Source of the DNA: Clostridia bacterium
Lineage (GTDB): Bacteria > Bacillota > Clostridia > Oscillospirales > CAG-272
Reading direction: 5' to 3'
DNA: 39,575 nt
NCBI GenBank assembly: GCA_017619885.1
Contig: JAFZRM010000146.1
Span: 1-39,575, forward strand
Shown here: one piece after another, positions 17,540 through 25,637 of the stretch
Layout: every line of letters starts with the position of its first letter
How positions within the stretch are numbered: position 1 is the stretch's first letter
Program-made: the position numbers and the translations under genes
Notes under the pieces: generated by a model
Told to the model about the DNA's origin: nothing
What the model saw: only the letters and a program-made list of their open reading frames with translations
Database searches by the model: none

Positions 17540-18634
17540 ATGAGAATTATTTTAAAAAATCTCACTAAGATCTTCCCCAGCAGGAACAAGAAAAGCCATG
17601 AGGAAGTAGTGGCCGTCAGCAATCTCGATATCGAGATTCCGGACGGAAAACTCATCGGTCTGCTCGGACCATCGGGCTGCGGCAAAAGCACGACGCTTTA
17701 TATGATAAGCGGCCTGCAGAAGCCAACCAGCGGGCAGATCTTCTTCGGAGACAAGGACGTCACAACGCTTGAGCCGGAGCACCGCGGCGTCGGACTCGTC
17801 TTCCAGAACTACGCGCTTTATCCGCATCTCACGGTAAAGCAGAACATCCTCTTCCCTCTTCAGAATCTCAAGGGTGAGGAAAAGCTCTCGAAAGATCAGA
17901 TGCTCGACAGAGCCCAGAAGGCCGCGGATCTCGTCCAGATAGGCGACCTTATGGACAGAAAGCCGAACGAGCTTTCCGGCGGTCAGCAGCAGCGCGTCGC
18001 GATAGCGCGCGCCCTCGTCAAGGCGCCGAGAGTGCTTCTGCTCGACGAGCCGCTGTCGAACCTCGACGCGCGTCTGCGCCTGCAGACTCGTGAGGAGATC
18101 CGCAGGATCCAGCGCGAGACCGGCGTCACCACCGTTTTCGTAACGCACGACCAGGAAGAGGCGATGAGCATCTCCGACATGATCGTCGTCATGAAACAGG
18201 GCGTCGTCCAGCAGATCGGCGAACCGCAAAGCGTCTACGACGATCCCGGCAACCTCTTCGTCGCGCAGTTCCTCGGAACTCCCCCGATCAACACGTTCGA
18301 CGGCGAGGTAAAAGGCGGTAAGCTCTACATCGGTGAAAACGCCGTCATGGACGTCGACGTGCCCGACGCCGCAGTCGCTGTCGGCATCCGTCCCGAGGGT
18401 TTCATACCCGCACAGGACGGCAAACTCTGCGGCAAACTCATAAACGTCGAAGTCATGGGCCGCGACTGCTCCGTCGTGTTCGACAACGCCGCGTGCCGCA
18501 AGCAGAGCGTTCGTGCGATAATCGACGCCGATATCAAGATCAGCGCCGGCGCCGAAAACGAGGTCAGATTCGATCTCAAGAGAAACAAAGTCTTCATATT
18601 CGATAACACTACCGGCGACAGAATAAGGTTCTGA
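17540..18634 (+). CDS. ABC importer ATPase, MalK/UgpC/MsmK type
   Basis: The 364-residue protein is the nucleotide-binding subunit of a carbohydrate-type (CUT1) importer. Walker A GPSGCGKST is at 43-51, the Q-loop Gln at 89, the signature LSGGQ at 145-149, Walker B VLLLDE at 165-170, and the switch His in VTHD at about 203. Residues from about 240 form a TOBE-like domain typical of MalK (GIRPEGF near 294). It should energise the two permeases encoded next. MalK-type ATPases can serve several importers, so it might also serve the binding protein at 4739-6250. The ribosome site is AGGAGA, and the stop overlaps the next gene's ribosome site as TGAGGTGG. Confidence 0.93.
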   Translation: MRIILKNLTKIFPSRNKKSHEEVVAVSNLDIEIPDGKLIGLLGPSGCGKSTTLYMISGLQKPTSGQIFFGDKDVTTLEPEHRGVGLVFQNYALYPHLTVKQNILFPLQNLKGEEKLSKDQMLDRAQKAADLVQIGDLMDRKPNELSGGQQQRVAIARALVKAPRVLLLDEPLSNLDARLRLQTREEIRRIQRETGVTTVFVTHDQEEAMSISDMIVVMKQGVVQQIGEPQSVYDDPGNLFVAQFLGTPPINTFDGEVKGGKLYIGENAVMDVDVPDAAVAVGIRPEGFIPAQDGKLCGKLINVEVMGRDCSVVFDNAACRKQSVRAIIDADIKISAGAENEVRFDLKRNKVFIFDNTTGDRIRF

Positions 18635-18644
18635 GGTGGTATCT

Positions 18645-19622
18645 ATGAGTAAGGAAAAAACTGTCAAGAAGAAGAAACTGAGCAGTGTCAGCGACAACAT
18701 CGACGTAAAGAACCAGTATAAAGGCTGGCTTTACCTGTCGCCCGCGCTGATACTTCTCATAATCTTCTCTTTCTACCCGCTTCTTAACACGTTCAGGATG
18801 GCGTTTCTGAACGGTTACAACGGTCTCGCGATCGTCGGCGGCGAAAAATTCTCGATAGGCATCGAGAATTTCAAGACGGTCATCAATTACGTGGACTTCA
18901 AGCTGTGTCTTAAAAACACGCTCCTGCTCTGCGTCATAACCGTGCCGATCTCGACGACGCTCGCACTTCTCATATCGGTCGCGCTCAACTCGATCAAACC
19001 TCTGCAGAAGGTATATCAGACCGTGTTCTTCCTGCCTTACGTCACTAACTCGATCGCCATTGGCATGGTCTTCCACGCCATGTTCACGCAGGTCGGTCTC
19101 GGTGATCTGATACAGACAGCGGGCATAATAAACAATATCATCGGTGTCTTCGGCATCGGACCGATCAACTTCGTCAACGTCGGTTCGACCTGGGGCGCCA
19201 ACATGTTCGTCGTCTGCACGTACATAATCTGGCACGCGCTGCCGTTCAAGATCCTCGTGCTGCTCGGCGGACTGCAGAACGTCAACAAGCAGTATTATGA
19301 GGCCGCGAAGATCGACGGCACGTCGAAGATACGCACGTTCTTCCGCATCACCATCCCGCTCGTTTCCCCGATGCTCGCCTACGTCATAATCACTTCGTTC
19401 ATAGGCGGCTTCAAGGAATACTCCAGCATCGTAGGTATATTCGGTGAAGGAATGGGCCCGGGCGGCAACGGACAGATGAACACGCTTGTCGGTTACGTTT
19501 ACAACATGCTCCCGAAGAGCAACTCCGGCAACGCTTCTGCCGCTTCGCTCATACTGTTCGGCATCATACTAATAGTCACCGCGATAAACGGTTACGTCAG
19601 TAAGAAGAAAGTACATTATTGA
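18645..19622 (+). CDS. ABC sugar-type permease, MalF-like
   Basis: This 325-residue integral membrane protein has an N-terminal lysine-rich tail, about six membrane helices and the EAA loop (YYEAAKIDGTSKIRTFFRIT) that contacts the ATPase. Helix 1 is at about 33-55 (WLYLSPALILLIIFSFYPLL), the usual MalF/UgpA opening. It forms a heterodimer with the next gene product. The ATG at 18645 is chosen because GAGGTGG at 18633-18639 is five bases away and overlaps the upstream TGA; an in-frame GTG at 18636 lies inside that ribosome site. Substrate class is inferred from family only. Confidence 0.92.
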   Translation: MSKEKTVKKKKLSSVSDNIDVKNQYKGWLYLSPALILLIIFSFYPLLNTFRMAFLNGYNGLAIVGGEKFSIGIENFKTVINYVDFKLCLKNTLLLCVITVPISTTLALLISVALNSIKPLQKVYQTVFFLPYVTNSIAIGMVFHAMFTQVGLGDLIQTAGIINNIIGVFGIGPINFVNVGSTWGANMFVVCTYIIWHALPFKILVLLGGLQNVNKQYYEAAKIDGTSKIRTFFRITIPLVSPMLAYVIITSFIGGFKEYSSIVGIFGEGMGPGGNGQMNTLVGYVYNMLPKSNSGNASAASLILFGIILIVTAINGYVSKKKVHY

Positions 19623-19630
19623 GGTGCGGT

Positions 19631-20557
19631 ATGTCGGAATTTAACAAATCAATGAAAGAAGTCAACGTTGAATCGGCCAGTCGTTCCCAGCGTACTTCAA
19701 AGATCATACGTTACACGATAACGTACCTGTTTCTGACGGTCATGGCGGTCGTCGTCATCTTCCCGTTCTACTGGATGATCATATCGTCGTTCAAGACGAT
19801 GGACGAGTACCGCGCAAACGTGCCGACGCTGTGGCCTCAGAACTTCGTGCTCGAAAACTTCGCCACCGCGTTCAGCAAAGCGAACCTGATGAATCTTTTC
19901 GCTCACACGATGTTCGTCGGCGTCGTATCGACCGTGCTTTCACTCATCGTGACGGTGCTCAGCGCGTTCGCGTTCTCAAGGCTGCACTTCAAGGGCAGAA
20001 ACCTGATGTTCGGTCTTCTGATGGCGACGATGATGGTCCCGGGCGAGCTTTACACGATCACAAACTACCTCACCGTATCCGGCCGGCTGCCGTTCATTTC
20101 AGAACCCGTCGAGGCGCTGGATATCACGAACACTTACGCCGTCCTGATCTTTCCAATGCTCGTCAGCGTGTTCTACATCTATCTGCTGCGGCAGACGTTT
20201 CTGCAGATACCGAACGAGCTGTACCTTGCGGCAAAGGTCGACGGCACGAGCGATTTCAAATACCTGTGGAAGGTAATGCTTCCCCTGTCCGTTTCAACTA
20301 TAATAACGATCACGATACTTAAGATGATGGGCGCGTGGAACGTGTACATCTGGCCGAGGCTCGTCGCGAACGATGAAGCTCACCAGCTGATCACCAACGG
20401 TCTGCGAGGCGCGAGCTTTACCGACGAATTCGGCGAGACGAACTATCCGGCTCAGATGGCCGCCGTCTCTATCGTATCGTTCCCTCTGTTCCTCGTCTTC
20501 GTGTTCCTGCGCAAATACATCATGCGCGGCGTGTCACGCAGCGGCATCAAGGGATGA
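19631..20557 (+). CDS. ABC sugar-type permease, MalG-like
   Basis: The 308-residue protein is the second membrane subunit. It has about six helices, the first at about 28-50 ending in the FPFYWMIISSFKT string typical of MalG/UgpE, and an EAA loop (ELYLAAKVDGTSDFKYLWKV). The ATG at 19631 follows GAGG at 19621-19624, which overlaps the TGA of the upstream permease, so the two should be translationally coupled. A TTG further upstream in frame has no support. Its C-terminal RGVSRSGIKG is typical of the family. Confidence 0.92.
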   Translation: MSEFNKSMKEVNVESASRSQRTSKIIRYTITYLFLTVMAVVVIFPFYWMIISSFKTMDEYRANVPTLWPQNFVLENFATAFSKANLMNLFAHTMFVGVVSTVLSLIVTVLSAFAFSRLHFKGRNLMFGLLMATMMVPGELYTITNYLTVSGRLPFISEPVEALDITNTYAVLIFPMLVSVFYIYLLRQTFLQIPNELYLAAKVDGTSDFKYLWKVMLPLSVSTIITITILKMMGAWNVYIWPRLVANDEAHQLITNGLRGASFTDEFGETNYPAQMAAVSIVSFPLFLVFVFLRKYIMRGVSRSGIKG

Positions 20558-20568
20558 CCGATATACCG

Positions 20569-20582
20569 CCCCGTATCCGGGG
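20569..20582 (+). other. Small intergenic hairpin between permease and binding protein
   Basis: CCCCG and CGGGG close on TATC in the 65-base gap after the permease stop. With no T run it is not a terminator. A hairpin here could protect the downstream message and raise binding-protein output over the permeases, as known in other ABC operons; here that is inference. Confidence 0.4.
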
Positions 20583-20622
20583 TCATATATAGAGCAAGTT
20601 TATCACAAAAGGAGATCACCGT

Positions 20623-22065
20623 ATGAAAAAATTTATCGCACTGATGCTTCTCGTCTTCATCTGCCTCTCCGGCTTCCTCACCGCCTGCGGCGACAAGGAA
20701 CCGACTGACAGCAACAATCAGGGGAGCAAAACTTCTCACTCCGTACCCGAGGGCGACGTCACCGTCACGTTCTACCATACGATGGGCAAGAACCTGCGCG
20801 ACGTGCTCGTAAAGTACATTGAGAAATTCAACAAGATCTATCCAAACATAACGATAGACGAACAGTCGATAGGCGGCTACGACGACGTCCGCGACCAGGT
20901 CATAACCGAACTGCAGGCGGGCAAACAGCCGGCTATAGCGTACTGCTACCCCGACCACGTCGCGACTTACCTGCGCAGTAAAAAGGTCGTCGACCTGAAC
21001 GAATACATCAACGACGAAAACGTCGGCCTCACCGAGGCGCAGATCGCCGACTTCATCGCCGGCTACTACGCCGAAGGCAAGCAGTTCGGCGACGAGACCA
21101 AGATGTATACGCTTCCTTTCTCCAAATCGACCGAGGTCATGTATTACAACAAGACCTTCTTCGACGCCAACGGTCTTAAGGTTCCGGATCACTGGTTCTC
21201 GACCGGCGCCTCCGACGACACATCCATGGAGTACGTCATCAAGAAGATAAAAGAGATCGAGCCCACGAGCATACCGCTCGGCTACGACTCCGAGGCCAAC
21301 TGGTTCATCACGATGACCGAACAGCTGAAGACTCCGTACACCCAGGCTGTCGACAACGTCGCCGACCGCTTCCTGTTCAACAACGAACAGAATATGGACT
21401 TCTGCAACAAGTTCCGCAGCTGGTGCCTCAACGGTCTGATGACCACGCAGGCGATCTACGGCGGCTACACCTCCGGTCTGTTCACCAACACGTCGACCAA
21501 CGACAGCGGCATCGTCATCCACTCCTACATCTCGATCGGTTCTTCCGCCGGCGCGACGTATCAGTGCCCCGCCAAGCTCGACAACGGCTCGTATCCGTTC
21601 GAGGTCGGCATAGCTACGATCCCGCAGGCCGACGCCTCCAACAAGAAAGTCATCTCCCAAGGCCCGTCGATCTGCATGCTCAAGCAGAAAGATTCCAAAG
21701 TCAACGACGCGGCTTGGATATTCATCAAATTCCTTCTCACGTCTCCCGAATTCCAGGCTGAGTTCTCGATGACGTCCGGTTACGTTCCCGTTCTCAGATC
21801 CGCTTACGAGCTTGACGCCTACAAGGATTTCTTCGCCGGCGCCAACAACTACAAGGACGGTATCGCGGCTCTGTCCGCAAAGATCTGTATGGAGCAGGAA
21901 AGCGCTTACTTCACTTCTCCCGCGTTCGTCGGATCGTCCGACGCTCGTGACGAAGTCGGCAAGCTGCTCGTCAGCTACATCTCCGCCGCCGAGAACGCTA
22001 CCGAAGCGGAACTCAAGCAGCTGTTCACCGACGCGTACAATCGCTGCATAACGCTTAACCAGTAA
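20623..22065 (+). CDS. ABC sugar-type solute-binding lipoprotein (MalE/UgpB family)
   Basis: The 480-residue protein has a lipoprotein signal peptide (MKKFIALMLL through LTAC) with Cys22 as lipid site, a short acidic/serine linker, and a family 1 binding-protein fold: VTVTFYHTMGKNLRDVLVKY at the start of lobe 1, then TLPFSKSTEVMYYNKTFFDA near 163-182, a string typical of MalE/UgpB-like proteins, and GPSICMLKQKDSK near 347. It is the binding partner for the importer encoded upstream. UgpB members bind glycerol phosphates and others bind oligosaccharides; the sequence does not decide. AAAGGAG is well placed before the ATG. A nuclease lipoprotein gene follows only 11 bases later. Confidence 0.92.
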   Translation: MKKFIALMLLVFICLSGFLTACGDKEPTDSNNQGSKTSHSVPEGDVTVTFYHTMGKNLRDVLVKYIEKFNKIYPNITIDEQSIGGYDDVRDQVITELQAGKQPAIAYCYPDHVATYLRSKKVVDLNEYINDENVGLTEAQIADFIAGYYAEGKQFGDETKMYTLPFSKSTEVMYYNKTFFDANGLKVPDHWFSTGASDDTSMEYVIKKIKEIEPTSIPLGYDSEANWFITMTEQLKTPYTQAVDNVADRFLFNNEQNMDFCNKFRSWCLNGLMTTQAIYGGYTSGLFTNTSTNDSGIVIHSYISIGSSAGATYQCPAKLDNGSYPFEVGIATIPQADASNKKVISQGPSICMLKQKDSKVNDAAWIFIKFLLTSPEFQAEFSMTSGYVPVLRSAYELDAYKDFFAGANNYKDGIAALSAKICMEQESAYFTSPAFVGSSDARDEVGKLLVSYISAAENATEAELKQLFTDAYNRCITLNQ

Positions 22066-22076
22066 ATTCTTTAGAG

Positions 22077-23444
22077 ATGAATAAGAATAGTATTTTAAAG
22101 CTCCTGTCGCTTTTGCTCGCGCTGTGTACCGTCGTTTCAATGACGGTGACCTTGGCGTCGTGCAAACGCGACGGACCTTCAAACGATACGACCGTTGACG
22201 GCAGCGGCACGGAGCCGGCGGATACCGAGGATGAGGGCGTATGGGAGTACGTCAGAGATCCCTCGCTTCCCGACTTCGCGACGATGGTGACGCTCAACAC
22301 GTCGGATATCAACAGCGACTTCGACAAGACCGGCAGAGGTCTCGTCACGGTCGAGCAGTATATCGACGGCGATACGGTCCATTTCTGGAACAACAGCCGT
22401 ACCGAGATAATCAAGGTGCGTTTCCTCGCGATCGACACGCCGGAATCTACCGGCAAGGTCGAGCCGTGGGGCAAACCGGCGTCGAGATTCACGAAGTCCA
22501 AGCTTCACAGTGCCGCCGAAATCGTGCTCGAGAGCAACGAGGAAGGCGAAGTCACGATGGACTCGACCGGCGACCGCTATCTCGCGTGGGTCTGGTACAG
22601 GCCGAAGGACGGAAACGTCTGGCGCAATCTCAATATCGAGATCCTCGCCGACGGTCTTGCGATGGGCAAGAGCTCTTCCTCCACCCGTTACGGCACCGTG
22701 GCGCTAAACGCGCTGACGAGCGCGAGAAGCGAGAAGCTCAACCTCTATTCCGGCAAAAAAGACCCGCTGTTCTATTACGGCTCGGCTGTCGAGCTTTCGA
22801 TCAAGTCGCTCGTGCTGAACAAGAGCGCTTATAACGCGACAAAGGTCAGATTCGAGGGCGTCGTCACGAAGGAAAGCGGCGGCGGCATCTACGTCCAGTC
22901 GTTCGACGAGGATACGCAGCAGTATTACGGCGTATACGTCTACGGCGGATACGCGTCGCTTGCGCCGAAGTTCCTCGTGCCCGGTTACAAACTGCTTTTG
23001 ACCGGCACCGCGGACGACAACGAGAGCTTCGGCTTCCAGGTATCCGGACTTTCGTTCTCGCTGATCGACCCGACTGACGACGATACGAAGATACTCGAAA
23101 AAGACGTGAAAGTCGCTCCCGTCGTCATTTCGGCTGACGAACTCAACAACAACGAAACGCTCGAAAACGTGCTCGTACGTCTTGAAAATATAACCGTGAC
23201 GAGCATCTACACGACGCAGAGCACCACCGCGAGCGACGGTGCAATGACGCTCACGTGCCGCTCTGCCGACGGCAAGACCGTTACAGTGCGCACGGTCAAA
23301 CTCACGAACGAAGACGGTTCCGACGTTACCGAGGATTATTTCCGCGGCAAGACGATAAACTGCAACGGCATCGTGACGTTCTACAACGGAAATCCGCAGC
23401 TTAAGCTCTTTACCCTGAGCGACTGCGAGATCATATCTCAATAA
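22077..23444 (+). CDS. Surface lipoprotein: staphylococcal-nuclease domain plus OB-like domains
   Basis: The 455-residue product has a lipoprotein signal (Cys29 in VTLASC) and an acidic linker. A thermonuclease (SNase) domain at about 88-222 keeps every catalytic residue: Asp99 in YIDGDTV, Arg115, Asp120 and Glu123 in VRFLAIDTPES, and Arg167 in GDRYLAWVW (matching Asp21, Arg35, Asp40, Glu43 and Arg87 of the S. aureus enzyme). Two beta-rich OB-like segments follow, at about 240-330 and 360-455 (VRLENITVTSIY and INCNGIVTFYNGNPQLKLF), recalling YhcR-type nucleases. It should cut DNA or RNA at the cell surface with Ca2+. There is no strong ribosome site (only AGAG) and the gap to the binding-protein gene is 11 bases, so translation may be coupled or low. 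Confidence 0.85.
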   Translation: MNKNSILKLLSLLLALCTVVSMTVTLASCKRDGPSNDTTVDGSGTEPADTEDEGVWEYVRDPSLPDFATMVTLNTSDINSDFDKTGRGLVTVEQYIDGDTVHFWNNSRTEIIKVRFLAIDTPESTGKVEPWGKPASRFTKSKLHSAAEIVLESNEEGEVTMDSTGDRYLAWVWYRPKDGNVWRNLNIEILADGLAMGKSSSSTRYGTVALNALTSARSEKLNLYSGKKDPLFYYGSAVELSIKSLVLNKSAYNATKVRFEGVVTKESGGGIYVQSFDEDTQQYYGVYVYGGYASLAPKFLVPGYKLLLTGTADDNESFGFQVSGLSFSLIDPTDDDTKILEKDVKVAPVVISADELNNNETLENVLVRLENITVTSIYTTQSTTASDGAMTLTCRSADGKTVTVRTVKLTNEDGSDVTEDYFRGKTINCNGIVTFYNGNPQLKLFTLSDCEIISQ

Positions 23445-23468
23445 ACGATTGAAACGAGGAGAAATCTT

Positions 23469-25613
23469 ATGAAAAAAGGCCTGGCTCTGATACTGGTCTT
23501 GTTCATGCTCGTCTCCGCTCTTGCCGCATGTAAAGGCGATGGCGAAGATACGACCGCGTCAACAAACGAACCGTCGAAAACGATGACTCAGGATATCGTT
23601 GACAATGCGGCCGGCGTAATATACGAGTACAACAAACCCGGTATTGACAATTCCGTCACAACATCGTTCAAGCTTCCCACAAAATACGTTGACGTTGACG
23701 ACAATGAATTCGATATCACATGGGAAGCGGTCGGCGGCAACGGTCACGTGACCGTCGAACCGTCGGATAACAACTCCGTAAACGTAGTCATAGGTCCCGA
23801 TGCCGTCAACGGAGAAGAATTCACGATAAAAGGAACAGTTAAAAACGGCGAGTTTTCCAAAGATATCGAGATGAAATACGTCACGAAGGTCATTGCCGCT
23901 ACGGACGTTCTCGAAGAAGCCTACAAACTCGCGGTCGGCGAGTCGCTCGACGGTTCTTATACTCTTTCCGGCACTATAACCGTCATCAACACGCCTTACA
24001 GCGATGAGTATAAAAACATTACGGTAACGATCGTCGTCGACGGTTATGAAGATAAACCCGTACAGTGCTACCGCCTCAAAGGCGAGGGCGCCGACACGAT
24101 CAAGAAGAACGATAAGATCACTGTCACCGGTTCGCTGAAGAACTACAACGGTACGATCGAATTCGACGCCGGCTGCACGCTTGACAGCATTGATTTCGTA
24201 TCAGAGGACACCGCTCCCAAACTTGAAACGCCCGAACAGATCGTAAAGGCGCTTTACGCTCTGAACGCCGGCGAAGCCCTCGACGGAGGTCCTTACACGT
24301 TATCCGGAACGATCACCGATGTCCCTACTCCTTACGACGCAGGATACAACAACGTGACCGTTGTCATCGTTGCCGACGGTCTGACCGAATATCCTGTGAC
24401 CTGCTACCGCCTTAAAGGTGACGGCGCGGATACGATAAAAACCGGCGACAAGATAACTGTCAGCGGTTATATGAAGAGATACAACGATACGTTTGAGTTC
24501 GACGCCGGCTGCACGATCGTCAGCATTGACGAAATCGGTGATGCTTCCACTGAAACAACGCCCGATACTGAAGCTGACACCACTCCCACGTCTCCCGATC
24601 TCGATACTCCCGAAAAAATAATCAACGCTCTTTACGCGCTGAAAGACGGCGAGACGATAGACGGCAAATACACGCTTACCGGTAAGATCACCGCAGTCAA
24701 CACCAAATACAGTGATCAGTACAAAAACGTCACCGTGACAATAGTCGTCGACGGGTTTGCCGACAAGCCGGTCCAGTGCTTCAGGCTCAAAGGAGACGGT
24801 GCCGATACGATAGCGGAAGGCGATACGATAACCGTTACCGGCGGTCTGAAAAACTACAAAGGCACGTTTGAGTTCAACGAGGGCTGTAATCTTGACAAAG
24901 TCGTCAAGGGTTCCGGCACGCCGGAAGAAACAACGACCAAGGAAGAAACGACCGCTCCGTCCGACGATCCCACTCCGAAGACCCCGAAAGAGATAGTCGA
25001 AGCCGCATATGCCCTCGGAAAGGACAAAGCGCTTGACGGGACCTGGACGCTTTCCGGTACAGTTACGGCTGTCAATACTCCTTACAGCGAGGAATTCAAA
25101 AACGTTACCGTCACAATAACCGTCGACGGATGCGAAGACAAGCCGATACAGTGTTTCCGCATGAAAGGAACAGACGCCGACAAGGTTAAGAAGAACGACA
25201 AGATCACCGTCACGGGCAAGCTTAAAAACTACAACGGCACCATAGAATTCGACGCCGGCTGCACGCTCGATAAGATCGATTTCGTTTCCGAGAATACTTC
25301 GCCGAAGCTTGAAACTCCGGAGCAGATTGTCAAAGCGTTGTACGCACTCAACAAAAACGAAGCGCTTGAAGGCGGTCCGTACACTCTTACGGGTAAAATC
25401 ACGTCCATCCCCACGCCTTACGACAGCGGATATAATAACGTCACAGTGGTAATAGTCTGCGACGGACTTGACGAGTATCCCGTTACCTGCTACCGTCTCA
25501 AAGGCGACGGCGCCGACACGATAAAAGTCGGCGACACGATCACCGTAAAAGGCAATATGAAGAGATACAACGATACGTTCGAATTCGATTCCGGATGTAC
25601 GATTGTCAAATAA
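23469..25613 (+). CDS. Surface lipoprotein with five OB-like Cys-paired repeats
   Basis: This 714-residue lipoprotein (signal peptide, Cys21 in ALAAC) has an N-terminal Ig-like segment (about 45-140, with FDITWEAVGGNGHVTVEP) and then five repeats at about 144-242, 253-355, 379-478, 504-604 and 615-714. Each repeat begins TPEQIVKALYAL, continues YTLSGTIT, NVTVTIVVDG, CYRLKGDGADTI, GDKITVTG and ends FDAGC. The beta pattern fits an OB fold. Each repeat holds one Cys in the CYRLKG/CFRLKG string and one in FDAGC-like ends, exactly 36 residues apart. T/E/P-rich linkers separate repeats 2-3 and 3-4. Repeats 1-2 and 4-5 are close copies as a pair. OB folds often bind nucleic acid or sugars; ligand unknown. 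It lies 24 bases after the nuclease gene with its own GAGGAG site. Confidence 0.82.
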   Translation: MKKGLALILVLFMLVSALAACKGDGEDTTASTNEPSKTMTQDIVDNAAGVIYEYNKPGIDNSVTTSFKLPTKYVDVDDNEFDITWEAVGGNGHVTVEPSDNNSVNVVIGPDAVNGEEFTIKGTVKNGEFSKDIEMKYVTKVIAATDVLEEAYKLAVGESLDGSYTLSGTITVINTPYSDEYKNITVTIVVDGYEDKPVQCYRLKGEGADTIKKNDKITVTGSLKNYNGTIEFDAGCTLDSIDFVSEDTAPKLETPEQIVKALYALNAGEALDGGPYTLSGTITDVPTPYDAGYNNVTVVIVADGLTEYPVTCYRLKGDGADTIKTGDKITVSGYMKRYNDTFEFDAGCTIVSIDEIGDASTETTPDTEADTTPTSPDLDTPEKIINALYALKDGETIDGKYTLTGKITAVNTKYSDQYKNVTVTIVVDGFADKPVQCFRLKGDGADTIAEGDTITVTGGLKNYKGTFEFNEGCNLDKVVKGSGTPEETTTKEETTAPSDDPTPKTPKEIVEAAYALGKDKALDGTWTLSGTVTAVNTPYSEEFKNVTVTITVDGCEDKPIQCFRMKGTDADKVKKNDKITVTGKLKNYNGTIEFDAGCTLDKIDFVSENTSPKLETPEQIVKALYALNKNEALEGGPYTLTGKITSIPTPYDSGYNNVTVVIVCDGLDEYPVTCYRLKGDGADTIKVGDTITVKGNMKRYNDTFEFDSGCTIVK

Positions 25614-25637
25614 TAATCAATCAAAGGAGTTATCCAA

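Noticed and set aside
20569..20592. Hairpin as a terminator inside the ABC operon
   Set aside because: No T run follows, and the next gene has a strong ribosome site with no clear promoter between.
20452..22182. Long open frame on the minus strand across the binding-protein gene
   Set aside because: It is antisense to a gene with clear signal peptide and family motifs; low-complexity V/G/R/D composition marks it as a shadow.
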